DNA of 18,428 nucleotides from REEB506 sp040381035 (GTDB taxonomy: Bacteria; Pseudomonadota; Alphaproteobacteria; Caulobacterales; Aquidulcibacteraceae). The notes beneath the pieces are model-generated. The model saw nothing but the letters and a program-made list of their open reading frames with translations. It had not been told where the DNA came from and did no database searches. Shown one piece after another: positions 5,631 to 13,523 of this stretch (position 1 is the stretch's first letter; every line of letters starts with the position of its first letter). The position numbers and the translations under genes were made by a program. The stretch covers positions 1 through 18,428 of the forward strand of contig JBEIHY010000066.1 of NCBI GenBank assembly GCA_040381035.1, given 5' to 3'.

Positions 5631-6725
5631 ATGGCCGAGAAACCCGAAGATGATGACAAGACAGAAGACGCCACCCAGAAGAAACTCGATGATGCGCGCG
5701 ACAAGGGTGACGTCATGTATTCGATGGAGGCGACCACCTGGCTGATGCTGGCGGTGGGCGCGCTGGTGCTGGTTTCCAATGCCGGGCCGATGGCCGGCGC
5801 CATCGGCCATATGGGCGAAGCGATGCTCGGCAACGCCCATTTGTACAACACGGACGGCGACGCCTTGATGGTGTTGATGGGCAAGCTGGGCGTGGCAATT
5901 TTTGCAGCGACCGGCACGGTGTTTTTGGCGCTGGCGGCGGCGGCGATCTTCAGCCGCTACGTGCAAGACCGCCCGGCCTTTTCATCGGAGCGCATGAAGC
6001 CGCAGCTCAGCCGGTTGAACCCCATTGAAGGCTTTGGCCGCATCTTTGGGCCGGCCGGTTGGGGCAATCTGGCCAAGGCGGTGTTCAAGGTCGTGCTTGT
6101 CGGCGTGGCGCTGACCTGGGCGGTGTGGCCGCAGGGCGGTGAGCTGGAGCAGATCGCGTCGATGGACATTGCGGCTTTCTGGGCGCTGGCGCAGGAAAAG
6201 CTCGTTCATCTCGTCATCATCAGTCTGATCGCGTTTGGCGCGATTGCCGGCATTGATTACATCATGACGCGGCAAGCCTTCACCAAGCGCCAGCGCATGA
6301 CGCGCACCGAACTGCGTGACGAATTTCGCAACGCCGATGGCGATCCGCTAGTGAAAGCCAAACTGCGCCAAATCCGCATGCAGCGCGGCGCGCAACGGAT
6401 GATGCAACGCGTGCCGGACGCGACCCTGGTGATCACCAACCCGACCCACTACGCCATCGCGCTGAAATATGACGACACCACCCCGGCGCCGATTTGCCTC
6501 GCCAAGGGCGTCGACGACGTGGCGCTCGCCATCCGCGCGGTGGCCGAAGAGCACAGCATCCCGATGATCGAAGATCCGCCGCTTGCGCGGGCTTTGTTTG
6601 CCACTGTCGAGCTCGAAGAGCCCATTCCGCGCCAGCATTATGAGGCCGTCGCCAAGGTTATCGGCGTGGTCATGCGTATCGCCAAACGCCGCCGCCCTGC
6701 GCGTTCGCGCCCGAATCGGGTTTAA
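5631..6725 (+). CDS. flhB: Flagellar export switch protein FlhB
   Basis: FlhB is the substrate-specificity switch of the flagellar exporter. Its cytoplasmic domain self-cleaves within NPTH to change from rod/hook to filament export. The 364-residue product begins EKPEDDDKTEDATQKKLDDARDKGDV, the family N-terminus. It has four membrane segments (about 33-52, 86-108, 147-165, 188-208). The linker MTRTELRDEFRNADGDPLVKAKLRQIR follows, then VITNPTHYAIALKY, with the cleavage Asn270-Pro271 and Thr272-His273 intact, so autocleavage should work. The C-terminus is basic. The ATG at 5631 has GGAG 6 bases upstream, overlapping the fliR stop. cckA follows after 30 bases. Confidence 0.97.
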   Translation: MAEKPEDDDKTEDATQKKLDDARDKGDVMYSMEATTWLMLAVGALVLVSNAGPMAGAIGHMGEAMLGNAHLYNTDGDALMVLMGKLGVAIFAATGTVFLALAAAAIFSRYVQDRPAFSSERMKPQLSRLNPIEGFGRIFGPAGWGNLAKAVFKVVLVGVALTWAVWPQGGELEQIASMDIAAFWALAQEKLVHLVIISLIAFGAIAGIDYIMTRQAFTKRQRMTRTELRDEFRNADGDPLVKAKLRQIRMQRGAQRMMQRVPDATLVITNPTHYAIALKYDDTTPAPICLAKGVDDVALAIRAVAEEHSIPMIEDPPLARALFATVELEEPIPRQHYEAVAKVIGVVMRIAKRRRPARSRPNRV

Positions 6726-6755
6726 AGTCGCACCGATGATGCAGGCTGCCCCCAA

Positions 6756-9296
6756 ATGACTATTCCGGCCCCCCAGTTCCCGCCCGCCAGCCAGCCCAAA
6801 TCCGCTGGGCGGCTTGATGCGCAGCGTTTGGTGTTTTGGGCCGCGCTCGCCACCGCTGCAGTTGCCGGAGGCGTTGCCTTGACGGCCGGGGAAAGCGTTG
6901 GCCGGCTTGGCGGCATCCTGATTATCGGCCTTGCGGCCTTGGGCGCTGCGTTCGTCTTGTGGATGGGCCGTGGTCGCGGCCGCGATGTCGGCCTGTTTCC
7001 AGAGCGCGGCGCGGCCGAGCACGCTTCTCTGTCGGCAGTGCGGGCGGAGTTCTCTGTGCTCGACGCGATCGGCGAACCGGCCATGGTCAGCGACCGCCAT
7101 GGCGCCGTCCTGGCCGCCAATGCAGCCTATCTGGACTTGGCGAAATCCTGTGAAGCGCTGATCGATGGCGATCGCGCCCCGATGGTCGATCATTTGTTCG
7201 GCGCCGACCCGGCATTAAGCGCGCCGATGTATCGGTTGGCGCGCGCCGCCGGCGCCGGGGAGCGGCGGGCCGAGCATTTGCCGCCGGCCAATCTGAAGCC
7301 TGGCCAGCCAGCTTCCCGGTTTGAAGCAAGCGTGGGCCCAATGCCCGCGGGCAGGGTGTTGTGGCGGCTGCGGCCGCTGCAGGTCGATGCAGGGAACGCT
7401 AACGCCGCGCTTGCTGATCAGTTGATTGAAGAAGCGCCCGCCGGCTTTATAGCGGTGCGCGCCGATGGCGCGATCGTGTTCATGAATGCGCCGCTGCGCG
7501 TCGCCATTGGTCTGGATGATGCGGCGGGGCTGAAGCTGCGCGATTTGATCGCTGAAGACCCGCAGCGCCTGCTGCGCCGCGATCGACGCGCTAACAGCAG
7601 TGCGCGCACGGCGATCACGCTACGCACGGTTGATGGTCGTTCATTGCCGGCGCAGGCTTTGAGCGCCTGGCCCGGGGGCGATGGCGACGGCGCCTGCCGA
7701 ATTGTGGTTCTGCTCGATGCGGCCGACGTTGCGGGGGGCGCGGCAGCGCCCAGCGTCGGGCGTGACGCCGAACCCATTGAAGCGTTTTTCCGCCACGCCC
7801 CCTATGGGGCGGCGCTGTTGGATGGCGGCGATCCGTCTGCGGCGGCGATCCTCGACGCCAATCCGGCGCTGATGGAGCTGGCGCAAGGCGCGGCTTTGCC
7901 CGGCGCCAGTTTTGCGGATTTGTTTGAGGCCAGCGAAGGCCCGGACGCATTGTCCGCGCGGCTGCGCAAAATTAGCCATGGCCAGGCGGTCGATCTGACC
8001 TTGGCGGCCGATCCGCCGGTGGCGGTGCATGTGCATATCGTGCGCATGGGCGATGGCCGCGCCCTGGCTTACATGATCAATGTTGCCGAACAGCGCGAAC
8101 TCGAACAGCGTCTGGCGCAGAGCGAGAAGATGCGCGAAATCGGCTTGCTCGCCGGCGGCGTCGCGCATGACTTCAACAATCTGCTGACTGTAATGATGCA
8201 GACGACGGACTATCTGCTGCTGCGCCATCCCTATGGCGATCCCGATTACGCCGAACTGAACCAGATCAATATCCATGCACTGCGGGCAAAGGAATTGAGC
8301 GAAATGCTGCGCGCCTATGCCCGCCAACAAACCTTCCGCGTCGAGACGTTTGAGGTCGCGGGCTTTGTGCAGCAGATGCATGAACTTGCCCGCCGGCTTG
8401 CCGGCGATGCGGTGCGTGTCGAGGTGCAGCATGGCCAAAACCTGCCTTATCTGCGCGCCGACAAGGCCCAGTTGGAGCGTGTGTTGGTGAACCTCGTGTC
8501 CAATGCCCGCGACGCGATGACCGGCAAAGAGGGGCTCAATGGCGTTGGCGTCATGACGCTGCGCACCTCTGCGATCACGGCAGGCGATATTCGCCAATGG
8601 GCCGGCGCGGTGCCGGTGGAAGACGGCGACTATGTGCAGATCGAAGTTGCCGATAGCGGCTGCGGCATCAGCGCGGAAGATCAGCACAAGATCTTCCACC
8701 CGTTCCATTCCACCAAGGATCCCGGCAAGGGCACGGGTCTGGGCCTGGCCACCAGTTATGGCATCATCAAACAGTCAGGCGGCTACATCTTTTTTGACAG
8801 CAAGCTCGGCAAGGGCACGACGTTTCGCGTCTTTCTGCCGGCCTATCGTCCGAACACGGATGAATTGGCCGAGATGGCGCAGCGCGAACGCGCCCGCCTG
8901 GAGCGCAAGCCGGTCGATGTGTCGGGCCGCGGCCGCATCCTGTTTGTCGAAGACGATGAGGACGTGCGCAGCTCCACCGTGCGCAATCTGGCGGCCTTTG
9001 GGTTTGAAATCACATGCGCCGAAGACGGCGAGGCGGCGCTCGAAATCCTGCGCGCCGACAAGAAGGGCTTCAACCTGATTATTTCCGACATCTCGATGCC
9101 GATCATGACCGGGCCGGAAATGGTCAAGGCGGCCGGCGTTGAACTGCTCGGCGGCGCCAAGGTGCTGTTCCTCACCGGCTATGCGCCCGAAAGCGTCGCC
9201 AAGATGATCGCCGATCTGCCGATGGCGGCGGTGATGTCGAAGCCGGTCGGCGCATCCACGCTGGCGCAGAAGATGAAGCAGATGATGGCGGCCTAA
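6756..9296 (+). CDS. cckA: CckA hybrid histidine kinase of the CtrA phosphorelay
   Basis: CckA autophosphorylates, passes phosphate to its own receiver and then via ChpT to CtrA and CpdR, controlling cell cycle and flagellar genes. The product has 846 residues. Two membrane helices lie at about 27-45 and 51-69. Three PAS-like stretches begin near residues 99, 221 and 341. The HisKA block is EIGLLAGGVAHDFNNLL with His471. The ATPase has its N box at Asn583, DSGCGIS at 633 and GTGLGLATSYGII. A C-terminal receiver has the VEDDED acidic pocket, phospho-acceptor Asp778 (IISDISMP), FLTGYA and MSKPVG. HDFNNLL and the fused receiver are typical of CckA, and cckA after flhB is a known alphaproteobacterial order. 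As I recall the Caulobacter protein is about 690 residues, so this one is longer in its sensory part. Confidence 0.93.
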   Translation: MTIPAPQFPPASQPKSAGRLDAQRLVFWAALATAAVAGGVALTAGESVGRLGGILIIGLAALGAAFVLWMGRGRGRDVGLFPERGAAEHASLSAVRAEFSVLDAIGEPAMVSDRHGAVLAANAAYLDLAKSCEALIDGDRAPMVDHLFGADPALSAPMYRLARAAGAGERRAEHLPPANLKPGQPASRFEASVGPMPAGRVLWRLRPLQVDAGNANAALADQLIEEAPAGFIAVRADGAIVFMNAPLRVAIGLDDAAGLKLRDLIAEDPQRLLRRDRRANSSARTAITLRTVDGRSLPAQALSAWPGGDGDGACRIVVLLDAADVAGGAAAPSVGRDAEPIEAFFRHAPYGAALLDGGDPSAAAILDANPALMELAQGAALPGASFADLFEASEGPDALSARLRKISHGQAVDLTLAADPPVAVHVHIVRMGDGRALAYMINVAEQRELEQRLAQSEKMREIGLLAGGVAHDFNNLLTVMMQTTDYLLLRHPYGDPDYAELNQINIHALRAKELSEMLRAYARQQTFRVETFEVAGFVQQMHELARRLAGDAVRVEVQHGQNLPYLRADKAQLERVLVNLVSNARDAMTGKEGLNGVGVMTLRTSAITAGDIRQWAGAVPVEDGDYVQIEVADSGCGISAEDQHKIFHPFHSTKDPGKGTGLGLATSYGIIKQSGGYIFFDSKLGKGTTFRVFLPAYRPNTDELAEMAQRERARLERKPVDVSGRGRILFVEDDEDVRSSTVRNLAAFGFEITCAEDGEAALEILRADKKGFNLIISDISMPIMTGPEMVKAAGVELLGGAKVLFLTGYAPESVAKMIADLPMAAVMSKPVGASTLAQKMKQMMAA

Positions 9297-9405
9297 TCGA
9301 CCGCGTCAGACGTGCTTTCCGCAACGGCGTCCTTCCCTAAGGGCGACTGTCACGAAATCTTCTTAACGCCGCTAAACCAAACATAAATGTAATTGGGGCG
9401 ATTAC

Positions 9406-9421
9406 TTGACGTTCGCGTCAA
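9406..9421. promoter_or_regulatory. Inverted-repeat operator upstream of the MerR-family gene, overlapping a -35 box
   Basis: TTGACG-TTCG-CGTCAA has perfect 6-base arms around a 4-base centre and lies 45 bases before the MerR start. Its left arm is a consensus-like -35 hexamer. TATCTG follows 17 bases later as a weak -10. From memory, LiuR-type regulators of branched-chain amino acid and acyl-CoA catabolism bind very similar TTGACGTT...CGTCAA dyads, so autoregulation is likely. I cannot verify the consensus here. Confidence 0.65.
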
Positions 9422-9466
9422 CGGCAGTTATCTGCATGTCGCTGGGTTTGCCCTAAGGTGAGCGCG

Positions 9467-9922
9467 ATGGCCAAGACCGACCGGACATGGACGATTTCGG
9501 AACTGGCGCGGGAGTTCAAAGTAACTCCGCGCGCCCTGCGCTTCTACGAGGACAAGGGGCTTTTGAAGCCCCGACGCGACGGGCTGAACCGGGTTTATGG
9601 CGCGCGCGATCGCGGCCGGCTGCAATTGATTGTGCGCGGCAAGCGCGTCGGTCTGCCGCTTTCGGAAATTCGCGAAATCCTGGATCTTTATGATCTCGGC
9701 GATGGCCAGCGCGCGCAGATGACCGCCGCGCTCAAGAAATTCCGCAACCGGATGGTGGCGCTTGAATCGCAGCGCGAAGACATCGAAGGCGCGATTAAGT
9801 CGCTGTCGGATGGAATCAAATTTCTCGAAGGCAAGCTCGCCGAAGTGGCCCCCGCGGCCGGCGTGGCGGCTGCACGCGCCTTCGAGAAAGAAGCCCGTCG
9901 CCGGTTGGGCGACGCGTCCTAA
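9467..9922 (+). CDS. MerR-family transcriptional regulator, LiuR-like
   Basis: The 151-residue product begins with a MerR winged helix: TWTISELAREFKVTPRALRFYEDKGLLKPRRDGLNRVYGARDRGRLQLIVRGKRVGLPLSEIREILDLYD (about residues 6-75). A coiled-coil dimerisation helix to about residue 125 follows (MTAALKKFRNRMVALESQREDIEGAIKSL). There are no metal-binding cysteines. The TPRALRFYEDKGLL and RGKRxGxxLxEIRE phrases are those I associate with LiuR/AtuR-type regulators of acyl-CoA and leucine catabolism. The ATG at 9467 has AAGGTGA five bases upstream; the GTG at 9458 is less likely. It is first in a rightward run of beta-oxidation genes starting 63 bases later and probably controls them. The effector, likely an acyl-CoA, is unknown. 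Confidence 0.87.
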   Translation: MAKTDRTWTISELAREFKVTPRALRFYEDKGLLKPRRDGLNRVYGARDRGRLQLIVRGKRVGLPLSEIREILDLYDLGDGQRAQMTAALKKFRNRMVALESQREDIEGAIKSLSDGIKFLEGKLAEVAPAAGVAAARAFEKEARRRLGDAS

Positions 9923-9985
9923 TCCGAACCCGGACGATCCGCCGAGGAGATCGCCGCATTTCTTGAACTGGCTGGAGGAAGCACG

Positions 9986-11770
9986 ATGCCGGTGTACAAC
10001 GCCCCCGTTCGCGACATGCAGTTTGTCCTGAAAGACCTCCTGCAGATCGAGAAATACGCCAATCTCGAAGGCTTTTCCGACGCCAGTTACGACGTGATCG
10101 ATCAGATCCTGGAAGAGGGCGCGAAGTTTGCGCAGAACGTGCTGCATCCGCTGAACTTCAGCGGCGACCGCGAGGGCTGCCTGCGCAATGTTGATGGCAG
10201 CGTGACCACCCCGAAGGGCTTTATCGACGCCTACAAGCAATGGGTCGAAGGCGGCTGGGGTGCGTTGTCGTCTGACCCGACCTATGGCGGCCAAGGCCTG
10301 CCGCATGTGCTGGCGATGGGCGTCAACGAAATGATGTCGAGCGCCAATATGGCGTTTGTGATGTATCCGGGCCTCTCGCACGGCGCCTATTCGGCGCTGC
10401 ACGCCTTTGGCAGCGATGAGCAGAAGGAGCTTTATCTCCACAAGCTCACCAGCGGCCAATGGACCGGCACCATGAACCTGACGGAGCCCCATTGCGGCAC
10501 CGATCTCGGCATGCTGCGCAGCAAGGCCGTGCCGGTCGGCGATGGCTCTTACAAGATCAGCGGCCAGAAGATTTTCATTTCCGCTGGCGAGCACGATCTG
10601 GCCGAAAACATCATCCATCTTGTGCTCGCTCGCATTGAAGGCGCGCCGGCCGGCACCAAAGGCATTTCGCTGTTCATCGTGCCGAAATTTATTCCGAACC
10701 CGGACGGTTCGCCCGGCCAGCGCAATGGCGTCAGCTGCGGCAAGATCGAAGAAAAGATGGGCATTCACGGCAACGCCACCTGCGTGCTGAACTATGACGA
10801 AGCGACCGGTTGGCTGGTCGGGGCCGAGAACAAGGGCCTCAACGCGATGTTCGTGATGATGAACGAAGCGCGCTTGGGCGTGGCGATGCAGGGGCTGTGT
10901 CAGTCCGAAATTGCCTACCAAAACGCCGCCGCCTATGCCAAGGATCGCATCCAGGGCCGCAGCCTCACCGGCGCCAAAGCGCCGGATAAGCAAGCCGATC
11001 CGATCATTGTGCATCCCGATGTGCGGCGCATGCTGATGGATGCGCGCACCTTCAATGAAGGCGCGCGCGCCTTCATCTTCTGGACTGCGCTGTATGCCGA
11101 TCTTCTGCACAAGAGCCCGGATGAGGCCGTGCGCCAGAAGGCCGATGACTATATGGGCCTGATGACGCCGATCCTGAAGGCGTATCTCACCGACAAGGGC
11201 TATGAGAACGCCACCAATGCCCAGCAGGTGTTTGGCGGCCACGGCTATGTCGAAGAATGGGGCATGAGCCAGTTCGTGCGCGATGCCCGCATCGCCATGA
11301 TCTATGAGGGCGCCAATGGGATCCAGGCGCTCGATCTCGTCGGTCGCAAGCTCGCCGCCAATGGCGGGCGCGCGGTATTCACCTTTTTCAATGAAGTTGA
11401 TGAATTTATTGGTGAAAATCAGACCGACGTCGCACTTGCGCCGTTCATCGAAGGCCTGAAAACCGCCAAGGCCCGCCTGCAGGAAGGCACCAATTGGCTG
11501 ATGCAGAACGGGATGTCGAACTTCGACAATGCGGGCGCGGCTTCCACTGATTATCTGCGCCTGTTCGGCATCACCGCGCTTGCCTATATGTGGGCGCGGA
11601 TGGCGAAAGTGGCGCACGGCAAGGAAACAGCAGCCGATCCGTTCTACGCCAACAAGATCAAGACCGGCCGCTATTTCATCGATCGGATCGTGCCGGAAAC
11701 TGCGGCGCATCTGGCCAAAGTACAGGCCGGCGCAGACAGCCTGATGGCGCTCGAAGCAGCGGCGTTCTGA
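9986..11770 (+). CDS. Acyl-CoA dehydrogenase, long type with extra C-terminal domain
   Basis: This FAD enzyme forms the trans-2-enoyl-CoA in the first step of acyl-CoA oxidation. The 594-residue product is the long class with an added C-terminal domain, related to FadE-like and methylthiopropanoyl-CoA (DmdC-type) dehydrogenases. The N-terminus is MPVYNAPVRDMQFVL. The substrate/FAD block is GTMNLTEPHCGTDLGMLRSKA, then YKISGQKIFISAGEHDL. QVFGGHGYVEEWGMSQFVRDARIAMIYEGANGIQALDLVGRKL contains the catalytic Glu441 in YEG. GGAGG lies 7 bases before the ATG. The next dehydrogenase starts 29 bases after its stop. DmdC itself cannot be separated from other long acyl-CoA dehydrogenases by eye, so no symbol is given. 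Confidence 0.93.
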   Translation: MPVYNAPVRDMQFVLKDLLQIEKYANLEGFSDASYDVIDQILEEGAKFAQNVLHPLNFSGDREGCLRNVDGSVTTPKGFIDAYKQWVEGGWGALSSDPTYGGQGLPHVLAMGVNEMMSSANMAFVMYPGLSHGAYSALHAFGSDEQKELYLHKLTSGQWTGTMNLTEPHCGTDLGMLRSKAVPVGDGSYKISGQKIFISAGEHDLAENIIHLVLARIEGAPAGTKGISLFIVPKFIPNPDGSPGQRNGVSCGKIEEKMGIHGNATCVLNYDEATGWLVGAENKGLNAMFVMMNEARLGVAMQGLCQSEIAYQNAAAYAKDRIQGRSLTGAKAPDKQADPIIVHPDVRRMLMDARTFNEGARAFIFWTALYADLLHKSPDEAVRQKADDYMGLMTPILKAYLTDKGYENATNAQQVFGGHGYVEEWGMSQFVRDARIAMIYEGANGIQALDLVGRKLAANGGRAVFTFFNEVDEFIGENQTDVALAPFIEGLKTAKARLQEGTNWLMQNGMSNFDNAGAASTDYLRLFGITALAYMWARMAKVAHGKETAADPFYANKIKTGRYFIDRIVPETAAHLAKVQAGADSLMALEAAAF

Positions 11771-11799
11771 TCATCCGCCTTCCGACATTTGGAGACGTC

Positions 11800-12966
11800 A
11801 TGCAAAGCCCTCTCAACTTGCCCACGCCGAAATGGCGCGACAGCGACGAAATGCGGATCTTCGAGAAATCCGTGCAGGAGTTTTTCACCCGCCATGCGCC
11901 AGAAGGCCGGATGAAGACCTGGCGCGAAAACGGCGTCGTTGATCGCGAGATGTGGCGGGAAGCGGGCAAAGCCGGCCTTTTGTGTCTGTCGGCGCCGGAA
12001 CAATATGGCGGCATGGGCGGCAATTTCGCGCACGAGGCCGTGTTCATCGACGTCATGGGCAAGATGGGCGTCGATGGCTTCGGCGCCTCTTTGCACAACG
12101 CCATCGTTGCGCCCTATATTTTCGAGTACGGCAGCGAAGAGCAAAAGCGAAAATGGCTGCCGCGCATGGCGTCCGGCGAATTGGTCGGCGCCATCGCGAT
12201 GACGGAGCCGGGCGCGGGCTCAGACCTGCAGGGCGTGAAAACCACCGCCAAGCGCGACGGCAATCACTATGTCATCAGCGGCTCGAAAACCTTCATCACC
12301 AATGGCCAGACCGCAAACCTCATCATCGTGGTGTGCAAGACCGACCCGACCAAGGGCGCGGCCGGCACTTCGTTGCTGATTGTCGAAACCGACGAAGTCG
12401 ACGGCTTCCGCCGCGGCCGAAATCTCGACAAGGTCGGCCAGGATGCGCAAGACACGTCTGAACTTTTCTTCGACGAAGTGCGCGTGCCGATGACCAATCT
12501 TCTGGGGTCAGACGAAGGCCAGGGCTTCTATCAGCTGATGCAGCAGCTTCCGTCTGAGCGCTTGCAGATCGGCCTGCAGGGCGTGGCGATGATGGAGCGC
12601 GCGCTCGCCGTCACCGTTGACTATGTCAAGAACCGCAAGGCGTTTGGCAAAACCGTGTGGGATTTCCAGAATACCCAGTTCAAGCTCGCCGAAGCCAAAA
12701 CCGAAACTACCATTGCGCGTGTGTTCTGCGATTGGTGCACGGATTTGTTGCTGGAAGGCAAACTCGACGCCGCCACCGCTTCGATGGCGAAGTATTGGGT
12801 GTCAGACATCCAGTGCAAGATGGTCGACGAATGCCTGCAATTGCATGGCGGCTGGGGATACATGAACGAAATGGCGATCGGCCAGATGTTCCGCGATGCG
12901 CGTGTTCAGCGGATCTATGGCGGCGCCAATGAGATCATGAAAATGCTGATTGCGCGGACGCTGTGA
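11800..12966 (+). CDS. Acyl-CoA dehydrogenase, short form (LCAD/IVD-like catalytic site)
   Basis: The 388-residue product is a standard-length acyl-CoA dehydrogenase: LLCLSAPEQYGGMGG, AIAMTEPGAGSDLQGVKTTAKRDGNHYVISGSKTFITNG, DECLQLHGGWGYMNE and RIYGGANEIMKMLIARTL. At the position where medium- and short-chain enzymes carry the catalytic Glu (YEG), this protein has Gly (IYGG). A Glu is present instead at residue 253 in LPSERLQIG, the location used by long-chain acyl-CoA and isovaleryl-CoA dehydrogenases, so it should be active. The ATG at 11800 has GGAG with 5 bases of spacing; a longer frame opening at 11590 merely overlaps the preceding gene. The stop codon is one base before the osmC-like start. 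Confidence 0.92.
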   Translation: MQSPLNLPTPKWRDSDEMRIFEKSVQEFFTRHAPEGRMKTWRENGVVDREMWREAGKAGLLCLSAPEQYGGMGGNFAHEAVFIDVMGKMGVDGFGASLHNAIVAPYIFEYGSEEQKRKWLPRMASGELVGAIAMTEPGAGSDLQGVKTTAKRDGNHYVISGSKTFITNGQTANLIIVVCKTDPTKGAAGTSLLIVETDEVDGFRRGRNLDKVGQDAQDTSELFFDEVRVPMTNLLGSDEGQGFYQLMQQLPSERLQIGLQGVAMMERALAVTVDYVKNRKAFGKTVWDFQNTQFKLAEAKTETTIARVFCDWCTDLLLEGKLDAATASMAKYWVSDIQCKMVDECLQLHGGWGYMNEMAIGQMFRDARVQRIYGGANEIMKMLIARTL

Positions 12967-12967
12967 G

Positions 12968-13426
12968 ATGAGCGGCGTCTACACCGCCACAGTGTCCTGG
13001 TCGCGTGGCGACCAGCCGTTCAAGGACGGCAAGTATTCGCGCGCTCACACCATCAGTTTTGATGGCGGGATTTCGATCGCGGGCTCCTCTGCGCCCAGCG
13101 TCGTGCGCCCGCCCTTGTCGCGCGAAGACGCCGCCGATCCCGAAGAAATGCTCGTCGCGGCTTTAAGCATGTGCCACATGCTGTTCTTTCTTGATTTCGC
13201 GCGCAGGGGCGGCTTCGTGGTCGATGACTATGTCGACACCGCCGAAGGCGTGATGGGGCCGGACGATCGCGGGCGCACCGCTGTGACGCGGGTGACGCTG
13301 AAACCGAAGATTGGATGGAGCGGCGATTTTCTGCCGTCCGCCGCAGATGTTTCGATGTTGCACCACAAGGCCCATGAGACGTGCTTCATCGCCAATTCGT
13401 TTCGCGGCGAGGTCGTCGTCGAATAG
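12968..13426 (+). CDS. OsmC/Ohr-family protein (thiol peroxidase-like)
   Basis: The 152-residue protein has the OsmC fold pattern. MSGVYTATVSWSRGDQPF leads to AADPEEMLVAALSMCHMLFFLDFARRGG, then ADVSMLHHKAHETCFIANSFRGEVVVE. The two reactive cysteines of the family are present at Cys69 (SMCHM) and Cys139 (HETCFIANS), consistent with reduction of organic or hydrogen peroxide. The exact substrate is not certain and YhfA-like OsmC relatives are an alternative. The ATG at 12968 is one base after the preceding stop, without a clear Shine-Dalgarno, so translation is probably coupled. Its place inside an acyl-CoA oxidation operon suggests protection against peroxides from flavin oxidation (inference). 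Confidence 0.9.
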   Translation: MSGVYTATVSWSRGDQPFKDGKYSRAHTISFDGGISIAGSSAPSVVRPPLSREDAADPEEMLVAALSMCHMLFFLDFARRGGFVVDDYVDTAEGVMGPDDRGRTAVTRVTLKPKIGWSGDFLPSAADVSMLHHKAHETCFIANSFRGEVVVE

Positions 13427-13523
13427 CACTTCACCGCCGTGGCGCTTCGCCCAGCGCTGCGGACAGCGGATGGTAAAGGCGGCGCCTCCGGCCGCACGGG
13501 CATGAAAATGTTGGAGCGATCCC

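Noticed and set aside
9322..9356. Possible terminator after cckA around CCCTAAGGG
   Set aside because: The stem is only 4 base pairs with no following T-tract, too weak to call.
9363..9377. Possible CtrA half-site TTAACGCCGCTAAAC downstream of cckA
   Set aside because: Only the first half matches TTAA; the second half fails at the required N7 spacing, so it is not listed as a CtrA box.
9428..11710. 760-codon open frame on the minus strand
   Set aside because: It is exactly antisense to the first acyl-CoA dehydrogenase and the MerR gene, with His/Arg/Gly-rich low-complexity translation typical of shadow frames in GC-rich DNA and no recognisable domain.
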